Of a DNA stretch of 64,000 nt, positions 32,290 to 41,294 are shown in pieces (position 1 is the stretch's first letter; each line of letters opens with the position of its first letter). The notes under the pieces are model-generated. The model did no database searches. It had not been told where the DNA came from and saw only the letters and a list, made by a program, of their open reading frames with translations. The position numbers and the translations under genes were made by a program. Source of the stretch: Cyclobacteriaceae bacterium (lineage in GTDB: Bacteria > Bacteroidota > Bacteroidia > Cytophagales > Cyclobacteriaceae); assembly GCA_020436165.1 (NCBI GenBank), contig JAGQYI010000010.1, forward strand, positions 62,001 through 126,000, in the 5' to 3' direction.

Positions 32290-35160
32290 ATTAAAAAAGA
32301 AACCACCATCGATTCTGAAAAAGAGCAAAATACTGCTTTAGAAAGCACTGGCTTTGAAGAGGTTGAAGTTCTTGGAGCCCGTGAGCATAACCTTAAAAAC
32401 ATTGATGTTTCTTTTCCTCGAAACAAGCTGGTGGTAATTACAGGAATTAGTGGTAGTGGTAAGTCCTCATTAGCATTTGATACGATCTATGCCGAAGGCC
32501 AGCGAAGGTATATGGAAAGCTTTTCAGCTTATGCGCGTGCATTTATTGGCAATATGGAGCGGCCCGATGTGGACAAGGTAAATGGACTTAGCCCAGTTAT
32601 TTCTATTGAGCAGAAAACCACCTCGCGTAATCCGCGATCTACAGTGGGTACGGTAACCGAAGTGTACGATTTCATGCGTTTGTTGTTTGCAAGAGCAGGC
32701 GAGGCTTATTCGTACATATCGGGTAAGAAAATGGTACAGCAAACAGAGGAACAAATCGAAGAGCACTTGCTGAGCCAGTTCAATGGACAAAAACTTGTTT
32801 TGCTGGCTCCATTAGTCAAGGGTAGAAAGGGGCATTATCGTGAGCTTTTTGTTCAAATTAGAAAAAGCGGATACACACGGGTGAGGGTGGATGGTGAGCT
32901 TCAGGAGATAGCTCCTAAAATGCAGCTTGACCGTTACAAAACACATGACGTAGAAGTAGTGGTAGATCGCATTGTGGTTAATGAGAAGGACAGGTTGCGT
33001 ATCGGTCGTTCTTTGCAAACAGCATTGAAAGAAGGTCAGGGCCTGATGATGGTTTTAGATGAAGCTCACAATATTCACCACTTTTCCAAACACCTAATGG
33101 ATCCTGAAACGGGGTTGTCTTATGATGAGCCCGCTCCCAATACTTTTTCGTTCAATTCGCCCTATGGGGCATGCCCCACCTGCAATGGTTTGGGAACTGT
33201 TGACGAAATCACAAGGGAGACTATAATGCCGGACGAGAATTTGAGCATAAGCCGTGGTGGTATAGCACCACTTGGTGACTACAGGGATATTTGGATCTTC
33301 AAGAAAATTGAAGCCATTCTTAAGCGCTACGGATTCAACATTACAACCCCAATAAAGAATCTGAACGAAGAAGTAATCAATATTTTATTACATGGCGATA
33401 ATGAACCGGTGGCTGTTAAATCCAAAAAATATCCGGGCACAGATTGGAATATTAAGTTTGAAGGGATTATCCGGTTTATGGAAAAGCAGAAAGAAGGAGG
33501 CACCGATTCCATCCAGAGCTGGATAAAAGATTACACCATCATAAAAGAATGCCCGGAGTGCAAGGGTGCGCGACTTAGAAAAGAAGCGCTGCATTTTAAA
33601 ATTGATGATTCCAATATTGCCGAATTAGCAAGCCTGGATATAGGGAAGCTAAAAATCTGGTTTCAAGATATTGAGTCGCGGTTGAGCGATAAGCAAAACA
33701 GGATTGCGGCTGAAATTCTGAAGGAAATACGCAAGCGTTTAAGCTTTCTCGAAAATGTGGGATTGGAATACCTAAGCTTGAATCGTTCCTTGCGATCCCT
33801 GTCGGGAGGGGAAGCACAACGCATACGGCTGGCTACTCAGATTGGCACTCAGCTGGTGGGTGTAATGTATATTTTGGACGAGCCAAGCATTGGCTTGCAC
33901 CAGCGCGATAATGTAAAGCTAATTCAGGCACTTAAAGACTTACGGGATATCGGGAATTCTGTAGTTGTGGTTGAGCACGACAAGGACATGATGCTGGAAT
34001 CGGACTACATCATTGACATCGGTCCAGGTGCCGGAAGGCACGGAGGCACCATTGTTGGAAGTGGACATCCGTCAGAATTCATAAAAAATGGCACGCTTAC
34101 ATCTTCGTACCTCGCAAACAAGTTAAAAATTGAGGTGCCTGAAAAGAGAAGGAAAGGAAGCGGTAAGGATTTGGTTTTGAAAGGAGCCTCCGGAAATAAT
34201 TTGAAGAACCTGACAGTTAAGTTTCCTCTGGGAAAGATGATCTGTGTAACCGGTGTGTCTGGTTCAGGTAAATCAACATTGATCCACGATACCTTGTATC
34301 CTGTGCTGAGCACTTACTTCTATCGATCAAAAAAAACTGCCATGGCCCACGAGTCCGTTGAAGGACTGGAGCATATTGATAAGGTAATTGAAGTGGATCA
34401 GGCGCCTATCGGTCGCACCCCACGATCTAACCCGGCTACCTACACGGGGGTTTTTGCAGATATAAGAACCTTGTTTTCTTCCTTGCCCGAAGCTAAAATA
34501 CGGGGGTACAAGCCTGGCAGATTTTCTTTTAATGTGAAGGGAGGAAGATGTGAAACATGCGAAGGGGCCGGTATGCGATTGATCGAAATGGACTTTTTAC
34601 CAGATGTGCATGTGTTTTGCGAAACTTGCAAGGGCAAACGATACAATCGCGAAACCCTGGAGGTAAGGTTCAAAGGGAAGTCAATTTCGGATGTGCTTGA
34701 CATGACGGTGGAAGAAGCCGTTGTGTTTTTTGAAAATCAGCCTAAAATTCTTCGCAAAATTGAAACGCTAAATGATGTTGGATTAGGATATATAACGCTT
34801 GGGCAGCACGCTACAACGCTTTCCGGTGGTGAGGCACAACGCGTTAAATTAGCAACGGAACTCTCAAAGAGAGATACGGGTAAAACCTTTTACATTTTGG
34901 ATGAGCCAACCACAGGGCTGCATTTTCAAGACATTCAGCATTTGCTGGATGTGCTGAACAAACTGGTGGACAAAGGCAATACTGTTTTGGTTATAGAGCA
35001 CAATTTAGATGTAATAAAGGTAGCCGATCATATCATAGATCTGGGGCCTGAAGGGGGCGATTCAGGTGGAACGCTGGTAGCTGAAGGCAGTCCGGAGCAA
35101 ATTGTAAAAATAAAAAAGAGTTATACGGGCCATTTTTTGGCAAATGAACTTAATCAATGA
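32290..35160 (+). CDS. uvrA: UvrABC excinuclease subunit A
   Basis: Damage-recognition ATPase of nucleotide excision repair. Frame 1 opens at 32278 after a stop and encodes the conserved start [28 protein letters not shown], but contains no ATG, GTG or TTG before the GTG at 32431, which lies inside that conserved block. I therefore propose an ATT at 32290 (or 32287), giving about 956 residues, the usual length. It has two ABC domains: Walker [13 protein letters not shown] and [11 protein letters not shown]. Signatures are [12 protein letters not shown] and [13 protein letters not shown] zinc module has paired CxxC ([17 protein letters not shown]), and [10 protein letters not shown] forms the other. 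Identity is certain; the start codon is inferred. Confidence 0.95.
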   Translation: MKKETTIDSEKEQNTALESTGFEEVEVLGAREHNLKNIDVSFPRNKLVVITGISGSGKSSLAFDTIYAEGQRRYMESFSAYARAFIGNMERPDVDKVNGLSPVISIEQKTTSRNPRSTVGTVTEVYDFMRLLFARAGEAYSYISGKKMVQQTEEQIEEHLLSQFNGQKLVLLAPLVKGRKGHYRELFVQIRKSGYTRVRVDGELQEIAPKMQLDRYKTHDVEVVVDRIVVNEKDRLRIGRSLQTALKEGQGLMMVLDEAHNIHHFSKHLMDPETGLSYDEPAPNTFSFNSPYGACPTCNGLGTVDEITRETIMPDENLSISRGGIAPLGDYRDIWIFKKIEAILKRYGFNITTPIKNLNEEVINILLHGDNEPVAVKSKKYPGTDWNIKFEGIIRFMEKQKEGGTDSIQSWIKDYTIIKECPECKGARLRKEALHFKIDDSNIAELASLDIGKLKIWFQDIESRLSDKQNRIAAEILKEIRKRLSFLENVGLEYLSLNRSLRSLSGGEAQRIRLATQIGTQLVGVMYILDEPSIGLHQRDNVKLIQALKDLRDIGNSVVVVEHDKDMMLESDYIIDIGPGAGRHGGTIVGSGHPSEFIKNGTLTSSYLANKLKIEVPEKRRKGSGKDLVLKGASGNNLKNLTVKFPLGKMICVTGVSGSGKSTLIHDTLYPVLSTYFYRSKKTAMAHESVEGLEHIDKVIEVDQAPIGRTPRSNPATYTGVFADIRTLFSSLPEAKIRGYKPGRFSFNVKGGRCETCEGAGMRLIEMDFLPDVHVFCETCKGKRYNRETLEVRFKGKSISDVLDMTVEEAVVFFENQPKILRKIETLNDVGLGYITLGQHATTLSGGEAQRVKLATELSKRDTGKTFYILDEPTTGLHFQDIQHLLDVLNKLVDKGNTVLVIEHNLDVIKVADHIIDLGPEGGDSGGTLVAEGSPEQIVKIKKSYTGHFLANELNQ

Positions 35161-35432
35161 AAAACATTACACATATTTTAATCCCGGTAGTATTCCTTTT
35201 ATTGGCTGGATTTAACTTTTATGCAAAAAACTGGCTGGAAGCTCTGCTTTACATTATGGTGGGTGGTGGTTTTACTGTCATTAATCTTATACGGTCAAAA
35301 GCAATAGTTAACAATCTTAAATTCTGGAATGCCTTTTCATGGGTTTTGGTAATTCTGGCTTTGCTGTTATTTGTGCTGGTCTTGCTTCAGGATGCCAACA
35401 AGGAACTGCTCATGCTGCAACCGATTATATAA
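35157..35432 (+). CDS. small membrane protein of unknown function
   Basis: A 91-residue hydrophobic protein with three probable membrane helices and a short basic loop (RSKAIVNN). Its ATG overlaps the uvrA stop (ATGA), so it is translationally coupled to uvrA. No motif or family is recognised. Confidence 0.6.
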   Translation: MKNITHILIPVVFLLLAGFNFYAKNWLEALLYIMVGGGFTVINLIRSKAIVNNLKFWNAFSWVLVILALLLFVLVLLQDANKELLMLQPII

Positions 35433-35477
35433 AAATTTACGTCCTTTACTATGCCATAACCTAATTTGGCTCATGTA

Positions 35478-36533
35478 ATGAATAAAAAGAGGGCATACTG
35501 GTTAAGTCAGATTTTTGGATGGTTGTTCTACGCCATGTTCATGATTTTGGGAGTATATGTGGTTTCTTCCAATTTCCATCCTGTAATGGCGTTGCCAATC
35601 CTTATAGAAGCTGCCTTTTTCTTTACCATTACTCATGTTTATAGGTTGCTAAGCAAGAAATGGGGCTGGTTGCAGTTGCCTGTTGCCCGGTTGATGCCTA
35701 AAATGATTGCATCTATTGTGCTCATGTCAATTCCTGTGTACTTTATTCGAGTTACAGTCTCTTATTTTTCAGGAACCTACACTGCGAGTTTGCTATCGGC
35801 AACCAACATAGTAGGAAACATAATAGGAAACTTTATTGTTCTTTTTATCTGGACATCGTTGTATTACGCCTATCATTACTTTGAGAGATATAATCTTTCC
35901 TTGAAATACGAAGCAGCCATGAACCGGATGGAACTGGCACGGTTAAAGTCTCAGTTAAATCCTCATTTTATTTTCAATGCGCTTAATAGTATAAGAGCGC
36001 TCGTTGACGAGGACCCGGATCGATCCAAAAGAGCAATAAATCATTTATCTAATATTTTACGTTCTTCTTTAACTGCCGACAGGCAGGAGCTCATTCCTTT
36101 TAACGATGAGATAGAAACTGTGAGAGACTACCTGGCAATGGAAACCATCCGATTTGAAGAGCGTTTGCAAACAACAATTGAAATGGCTCCCCGAACCGGA
36201 AAAGTGCTTATACCACCATTAATGCTTCAGACTTTGGTGGAAAATGGCATTAAGCATGGAATCTCCAAACTTAAAGAGGGTGGAAAGCTTTCAATAAATG
36301 CATACCTTGAGAAGGAGCATCTGGTGGTTGAGGTTAGAAACACCGGGCATTTAAAAGAAAAGCAATTGAATGGAATGGGATATGGCATTAAAAACACCGA
36401 ACAACGCCTAAATATTATCTATCAAAACAAGGCAAGTTTTAGTATTAAGAATGAAAATAAAAATACAGTAGTAACTTTATTACGTCTTCCCAAAAATTTT
36501 AAACTTACAAGGAATGAAAGCATTAGTAATTGA
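35478..36533 (+). CDS. LytS-type sensor histidine kinase
   Basis: I prefer ATG 35478 (MNKKRAYWLSQIFGW) over an in-frame TTG 12 bases earlier. The 351-residue protein has four membrane helices in the first 140 residues, then a His_kinase domain with the phospho-acceptor His in ARLKSQLNPHFIFNALNSIR, and a HATPase with LMLQTLVENGIKHGI and NGMGYGIKNTEQRL. This is the LytS/YehU group that phosphorylates LytTR regulators. It overlaps the regulator gene by 20 bases, so the two form a two-component system. The signal is unknown. Confidence 0.92.
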   Translation: MNKKRAYWLSQIFGWLFYAMFMILGVYVVSSNFHPVMALPILIEAAFFFTITHVYRLLSKKWGWLQLPVARLMPKMIASIVLMSIPVYFIRVTVSYFSGTYTASLLSATNIVGNIIGNFIVLFIWTSLYYAYHYFERYNLSLKYEAAMNRMELARLKSQLNPHFIFNALNSIRALVDEDPDRSKRAINHLSNILRSSLTADRQELIPFNDEIETVRDYLAMETIRFEERLQTTIEMAPRTGKVLIPPLMLQTLVENGIKHGISKLKEGGKLSINAYLEKEHLVVEVRNTGHLKEKQLNGMGYGIKNTEQRLNIIYQNKASFSIKNENKNTVVTLLRLPKNFKLTRNESISN

Positions 36534-37227
36534 TGATGAACGACTAGCCAGAAAAGAACTGATTAAGTTATTGGATGAGTTTGCTACCATGAATGTGGTT
36601 GGTGAAGCAGCTAATGCTGACGAGGCAATTGAGCTTATCGAAAAGTATAATCCAGACCTACTATTTCTTGATATTCAAATGCCGGGAAAGACTGGATTTG
36701 AGTTGCTTGAAATGTTGGATAACGTTCCTAGAGTAATTTTTACCACGGCCTATGATGAGTATGCATTAAAGGCTTTTGAGGTAAACGCATTGGACTACCT
36801 GCTTAAACCCATTGACCCTAACAGGTTAAAGGAAAGTATTGATAAACTGGAGAAACTTGAGAGCAAACCGGAAACAACGGAACCAAGAAAATTAGGTCTT
36901 AAAGACCAGGTTTTTGTGAAGGATGGAGACAGGTGTTGGTTTGTTAAGCTGGAAAATGTGCGCTATTTTGAGTCGGATGGTAATTATATTAAGGTATTTT
37001 TTGACAACGTTCGCCCCATGATACACAAGTCTTTGAATGCATTGGATGAAAAATTGAGTGACAGGGATTTTTTCAGGGCAAGTAGAAAGCACATCATAAA
37101 TTTAAGCTGGGTTGAAGATATAGAAACCTGGTTCAATGGTGGATTAATGGTGAAACTTAAAGGTGGGGATAAGCTGGAGGTTTCAAGGCGGCAAGCTGCC
37201 AAGTTCAAAGAAAGAATGAGCCTATGA
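36514..37227 (+). CDS. LytTR-family response regulator
   Basis: A 237-residue regulator. The receiver domain (1-115) has the acidic pair D7/D8, the phospho-acceptor D53 in LLFLDIQMPG, and K97 in LLKPID. The LytTR DNA-binding domain (about 130-237) contains FVKDGDRCWFVKLENVRYFESDGNYIKV and RKHIINLSWV. It is the partner of the overlapping LytS-type kinase. Such pairs in Bacteroidota often control envelope or behaviour genes. Its 3' end overlaps the next convergent gene by six bases. Confidence 0.93.
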   Translation: MKALVIDDERLARKELIKLLDEFATMNVVGEAANADEAIELIEKYNPDLLFLDIQMPGKTGFELLEMLDNVPRVIFTTAYDEYALKAFEVNALDYLLKPIDPNRLKESIDKLEKLESKPETTEPRKLGLKDQVFVKDGDRCWFVKLENVRYFESDGNYIKVFFDNVRPMIHKSLNALDEKLSDRDFFRASRKHIINLSWVEDIETWFNGGLMVKLKGGDKLEVSRRQAAKFKERMSL

Positions 37228-37611
37228 GCGGCTATTCTGTTGCACCATTTGTACAAGTTCTCTATCCACTTCCCAATCTCTGGCAAGCTTTAGCATAGCC
37301 GTTGCTTCCATTTCGGTAATGTAGCCTTTTTCGCCATTAGCGAACCAGGCATCGCTTATGTATTTTAAACGTTTTGCTTTATCCAGCTTTTCAGTTTTTT
37401 CTTTTAGATATTCTCGCGCCCGATCAAAGGCGGTGATGTAGTCTTCAGCAATAAACTCATATGCCCAGTTAAGCTCTTCGTAAGCCCCGTTCTCAGTTGC
37501 TTTTTTATTTAATATTGCTTCTTCTTCTTCATCAAGTCCATGATAATGGAAAATGATGGCTACAAGTAGCATATAACACTTCAAATCTTCTGATGTTTCA
37601 ACCCCAGTCAT
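37222..37611 (-). CDS. small TerB-like helical protein (tentative)
   Basis: I start at ATG 37611 (129 residues), giving MTGVETSEDLKCYMLLVAIIFHYHGLDEEEEAIL. The upstream extension to 37707 would overlap the cyclase gene. The acidic helical bundle pattern, with DEEEE, helices of about 20 residues and an ISDAWFANGEKGYITEMEATAMLKLARDWEVD segment, recalls TerB-fold proteins, but no exact motif is certain. It follows the cyclase and hemW genes on the same strand with a 44-base gap. Confidence 0.5.
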   Translation of the reverse strand: MTGVETSEDLKCYMLLVAIIFHYHGLDEEEEAILNKKATENGAYEELNWAYEFIAEDYITAFDRAREYLKEKTEKLDKAKRLKYISDAWFANGEKGYITEMEATAMLKLARDWEVDRELVQMVQQNSRS

Positions 37612-37655
37612 ATGGTCGTAAATATAAAAAAGAAACAGAAGGTAACCTGTTTTTG

Positions 37656-38429
37656 CTAAGAGTTTAGAGTGATTAATTTTTGAATGGAATACAAGGTGGG
37701 TTTGCATGGAGCGGCATCCATTTCTAAACCAATGGTTTGTAGGTTTAGAAGATAGTTTGCATCAGGAATATCATTTCGCACGAAAATAAGTTCAGTTACA
37801 GTGGCATATTTTCTAATGCCATTGGGGAAACCCCAAAAAGCTTTGTGCGCCATCAGTGCTCCTCCATCTACCTCCTTATCTAATGAGGGCAAATCTATTA
37901 GTAAATGCTCAATGCCCTTTTTAACAATAAACCGAATCAATTCTTCCGAAAGATAGGCGGGGTTTTTACCCGAATAAGAACGGGTACGCTTATTTTCATT
38001 ATTAGGCGTGGTACGAATTATCAGGGCTTTTACATCATTCCAATTCTCTTTTTCAATTTCCGGAGTTAGCTTAATCACCTGGTCACCGTTTGCAACTTTT
38101 TCGGGAGATAGGGTGATTAGTTTGGCGTAAAAGTGATAGCTCTTTAGTTGAGAAAAGATAGTAGCACCTGAATTGGAAATATGCCCGTAGCATTCAATAT
38201 GAGTTCCATTACCATGTGGAGTTATGGTAAGCTTTTGATAATTTACCGAACCGCCCTCCGCTACGCTACCCACAAAACCATCTGACCTGATGGTTTCAAA
38301 TTTTACTGGTTCTGCCCAGTAACAGTTAGGATTATTACTTCCTTCCTTAATCGGTATTGATATATCAATAGGTTGGTTCAGGTCTACTTCAATGGCCTGC
38401 AAATCGTTAATTGTTATCCGGGCAATCAT
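37656..38429 (-). CDS. cyclase-family (kynurenine formamidase-like) hydrolase
   Basis: A 257-residue cytoplasmic enzyme of the putative cyclase family, which includes kynurenine formamidase. The metal-binding motif is HGNGTHIE (H72, H77, E79; the family usually has HxGTHxD), and further conserved residues are in HLLIDLPSLDKEVDGGALMAHKAFWG. The substrate is not given by the sequence. It is coupled to hemW by a four-base ATGA overlap. An Asp-to-Glu change at the last ligand is notable. Confidence 0.85.
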   Translation of the reverse strand: MIARITINDLQAIEVDLNQPIDISIPIKEGSNNPNCYWAEPVKFETIRSDGFVGSVAEGGSVNYQKLTITPHGNGTHIECYGHISNSGATIFSQLKSYHFYAKLITLSPEKVANGDQVIKLTPEIEKENWNDVKALIIRTTPNNENKRTRSYSGKNPAYLSEELIRFIVKKGIEHLLIDLPSLDKEVDGGALMAHKAFWGFPNGIRKYATVTELIFVRNDIPDANYLLNLQTIGLEMDAAPCKPTLYSIQKLITLNS

Positions 38430-39553
38430 GGTTCAGGAATTAGTTCGAGCGCTATGGAATCCGAAAGAAAATATCCTTCTGAGGTTAACACCAATCTGTT
38501 ACCAACGAAATTAGCCAATTTTAGCTGAACTATCGATTTTATATAGGAATGATGCTGCTGAGTTATCTCGTACCCAAATTGTTCTTCAAGTTCCTTGAAA
38601 TCAATACCCCATTTTGTTCGTATTCCGGTTAATATATATTCAGTTATTTTCTCTTTTGCAGTCAATCTTTCTTTCGAGAAAACAGATTGGTTATTCTTTA
38701 TGCCTTTGATGTATGTTGGATTATTGGAAATTGTAAAGTGTCTTTCTTCTCCATTAAAGGAATGTGCTCCTGGACCAAGTCCTAAGTAGCTTTTTTGCAA
38801 CCAATAAGAAGAATTATGCTTACTAATGTATCCGGGCTGTGCAAAATTAGAAACTTCGTAATGCTCAAATCCTTTGGTTTCGAGATACCTGACCATAAAC
38901 GCATATTCCTCATGAGTTAGTTTATCTTCCTTTGGTATTAGCTTACCTTTCTTTGCCCAATTACCAAAAACTGTCCTTTCTTCTATCGTTAGGGCATAGC
39001 AGGAAACATGAGTTGGTTGCAACTTCGTTAGTTGGTCGAGATTTACTTCCCATTGATTCATGTTTTGATCTGGAATTCCATAAATAAGATCAAGACTTAT
39101 GTTGGTTATACCTACTTCTTTTGAATTTTCAATGGCTTCAATGGCTTGTTGAACGGAATGGCTCCTGTTTAATAGTTGCAAAACCCGATCGTTAAATGAC
39201 TGTGTTCCTATACTTAATCGGTTAACGCCTATTGAGGCAAAATCTTTAAGTTTTGATTTGCTTAGGTCATCCGGGTTAGCTTCCAATGTAAATTCAATGG
39301 AACCATTAATTGAAAAGTGCTTGTATAACGCCTCTGTGATTTTTTCTAATTGTGCCGGAGATAAAATCGAAGGGGTTCCGCCTCCAAAATAAATGGTTTC
39401 AACAGGCTCCTGAATATACCCTTTCATGAGCTCTGCCTCCTTAACAATGGCATTTACCATTTCATCAACTAAAAGCAATGAAGTGCTAAAATGAAAGTCA
39501 CAGTAATGGCAAGCCTTTCTGCAAAATGGAATGTGAATATAAATACCAGCCAA
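38426..39553 (-). CDS. hemW: radical-SAM heme chaperone HemW
   Basis: I start at TTG 39553, so the protein reads MAGIYIHIPFCRKACHYCDFHFS, the exact family N-terminus; a further-upstream ATG adds residues absent from the family. The 375-residue product carries the radical SAM cysteines C11, C15 and C18 (CxxxCxxC). HemW binds and delivers heme to membrane proteins, and has no coproporphyrinogen oxidase activity, although many databases call it that. It has a HemN_C-type C-terminal domain. It forms a minus-strand operon with the cyclase gene. Confidence 0.92.
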   Translation of the reverse strand: MAGIYIHIPFCRKACHYCDFHFSTSLLLVDEMVNAIVKEAELMKGYIQEPVETIYFGGGTPSILSPAQLEKITEALYKHFSINGSIEFTLEANPDDLSKSKLKDFASIGVNRLSIGTQSFNDRVLQLLNRSHSVQQAIEAIENSKEVGITNISLDLIYGIPDQNMNQWEVNLDQLTKLQPTHVSCYALTIEERTVFGNWAKKGKLIPKEDKLTHEEYAFMVRYLETKGFEHYEVSNFAQPGYISKHNSSYWLQKSYLGLGPGAHSFNGEERHFTISNNPTYIKGIKNNQSVFSKERLTAKEKITEYILTGIRTKWGIDFKELEEQFGYEITQQHHSYIKSIVQLKLANFVGNRLVLTSEGYFLSDSIALELIPEP

Positions 39554-39558
39554 AGAAG

Positions 39559-39576
39559 TAATTTTGAGCAAAAGTA
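39559..39576. promoter_or_regulatory. overlapping divergent -7 boxes for hemW (-) and the BamA-like gene (+)
   Basis: In the 31-base gap, TAATTTTG (39559-39566, plus strand) points to the BamA-like gene at 39585, and TACTTTTG (39576-39569, minus strand) points to hemW at 39553. The boxes are two bases apart. No clear -33 element is seen for either. Each promoter's start site falls in the other's core, so occupancy could be mutually exclusive. Confidence 0.45.
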
Positions 39577-39584
39577 CGGATTGA

Positions 39585-41294
39585 TTGAAACATCTTGTTA
39601 CTACATATATTCTCCTCATTTATTCATTACACGCTTTTGGGCAGGAGTTTCATTATACAATAGATATCTCAAAGGATGGGATTCAAACGGAAAGAAGCCT
39701 GAAGGGTGCAGCAGACTCTCTTAAATTATTTAAACTAGTTACAAAAGAGCATTTAAAGCTTCTACGAAATGGGTACTTGCTCTCCAACTATAAAATTGAA
39801 TGGTCAGATTCAGTAAAACGTAGGGCAGAGATTATTACAGGTAGCAAATTTAGATGGGGGAGTTTTGATGTTAGTGAAGTACCGGAAACATTTTTGTCAA
39901 AAGCAGGATTTCGAAAGAGTCAGTTTCAAGGAGGTCTTGTGAGTGCCGGTCAGTTAGGGAGTCTTTTGTCAGGAATAATTAAAGGCTCTGAAATGGCAGG
40001 ATATCCGTTTGCCAAAACCCGGCTTGACTCTGTCTTAATAGAAAACGAAACCATATCAGCCAGAATACGATACAATTCCGGCCCCAGAATAACTTATGAT
40101 ACGTTAATTCTGTCTCCTGGCAATTTGGTTAAAAGTAAGTTTATGGCTTCTTATCTGGGTGTGAGAAAAGGAGACGTTTTTAATAGTAATACGGTTGAAA
40201 AAATACCTAAAAGGTTAAAGGAGCTTTCTTACTGTCGTTTAGAAGCGCAACCAATGGTAAGGTTTGAAAACAAAGGTTGTAAAATCAACCTGACCATCAA
40301 ACCGGTCAAGGCAAATACGCTGGATGCGCTAATTGGGTTAGCTCCTAATCAAAACAACAAATTATTGGCAACAGGATACGTAAATCTTGATTTGAATAAT
40401 TTATTTAAATCCGGAAAGCAGCTTTACTTTTCCTGGAGGCAATTTGCACAGCAATCTCAAAAACTTTCAGCTTTTTACGATCATACCAATTTGTTTGGTT
40501 CTGTTATTAATGTGAAGGGCACATTCGATTTACTTAAGCAGGATACTACTTTTATTAACAGAGATATTTCCTTGCATATTGGCTATACCCATGCTTCTCA
40601 GGGACTGAATGTAACAAGCAGATATCTGGTTTCAAGGGTTCTTTCGGATATCAGCAGTATTTATTCTTCCAACCCTCAAATCGATTTCGATGCACAGTAC
40701 TATGGTGTGGAGATTTTTAAAAACGAGTTTGATAACAAAATTAATCCTACCAAAGGGTGGCGTTTTGCAAGTGATTTAAGCATAGGTGCAAAAAAAATAC
40801 GAAGGACAGGTTTTGTTCCAGCCGAGGTTTATGATTCGCTTAATGAGCAAATGTTTCAGGGTATAGTTCATGTGGTTGGAGAAGGGGTGTTATTATTAAC
40901 TAAACTATTTGTTTTGTTTGGCCACATAGAAGCTGCCTCTCTGAATTCGAACGGAGCTCTTTTTGGTAACGATTTATTTCGTATAGGTGGAATCAATTCC
41001 ATTAGGGGATTTAATGAACTTGAAATTTATTCCTCTGCTTATGTTCTTGCTCAACTAGAGGGCAGAGTTTTATTGGGGCCTTCATCCAGGCTATTTGCAT
41101 TTGTAGATTGGGCTTCAACAGAAAATAAAGTGTTAGGAGATACGAATACCAACTACCTTGGACTTGGTTCGGGTATTTTACTTGAAACAAAGGCCGGAGT
41201 TGTTCAATTGGTCTTTGCGGTTGGAAAATCACCTCAACAATCATTATCATTGACAGAATCTAAAATTCATGTGGGATATGTGGCTAAATTCTAG
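39585..41294 (+). CDS. BamA/TamA-like outer-membrane protein
   Basis: A 569-residue exported protein with a signal peptide ending AFGQ. The N-terminal part (about 25-245) contains POTRA-like segments (for example FKLVTKEHLKLLRNGYLLSNYKIE and VRKGDVFNSNTVEKIPKRLKELSYCRLEAQPMV). The C-terminal part is a barrel with the family lid motif as FRIGGINSIRGFNE and a final strand ending HVGYVAKF. It is a single-copy-like Bam/Tam homologue at the head of an operon that continues to hemD and T9SS genes. BamA itself is usually longer, so a specialised insertase or transporter role is possible. Confidence 0.85.
   Translation: MKHLVTTYILLIYSLHAFGQEFHYTIDISKDGIQTERSLKGAADSLKLFKLVTKEHLKLLRNGYLLSNYKIEWSDSVKRRAEIITGSKFRWGSFDVSEVPETFLSKAGFRKSQFQGGLVSAGQLGSLLSGIIKGSEMAGYPFAKTRLDSVLIENETISARIRYNSGPRITYDTLILSPGNLVKSKFMASYLGVRKGDVFNSNTVEKIPKRLKELSYCRLEAQPMVRFENKGCKINLTIKPVKANTLDALIGLAPNQNNKLLATGYVNLDLNNLFKSGKQLYFSWRQFAQQSQKLSAFYDHTNLFGSVINVKGTFDLLKQDTTFINRDISLHIGYTHASQGLNVTSRYLVSRVLSDISSIYSSNPQIDFDAQYYGVEIFKNEFDNKINPTKGWRFASDLSIGAKKIRRTGFVPAEVYDSLNEQMFQGIVHVVGEGVLLLTKLFVLFGHIEAASLNSNGALFGNDLFRIGGINSIRGFNELEIYSSAYVLAQLEGRVLLGPSSRLFAFVDWASTENKVLGDTNTNYLGLGSGILLETKAGVVQLVFAVGKSPQQSLSLTESKIHVGYVAKF

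Noticed and set aside
32431-35160. uvrA starting at the GTG at 32431
   Set aside because: This would delete the conserved ABC N-terminus ahead of Walker A, which is fully encoded upstream in the same frame.
38426-39619. hemW from the ATG at 39619
   Set aside because: It overlaps the divergent BamA-like gene; the TTG at 39553 gives the exact family N-terminus.
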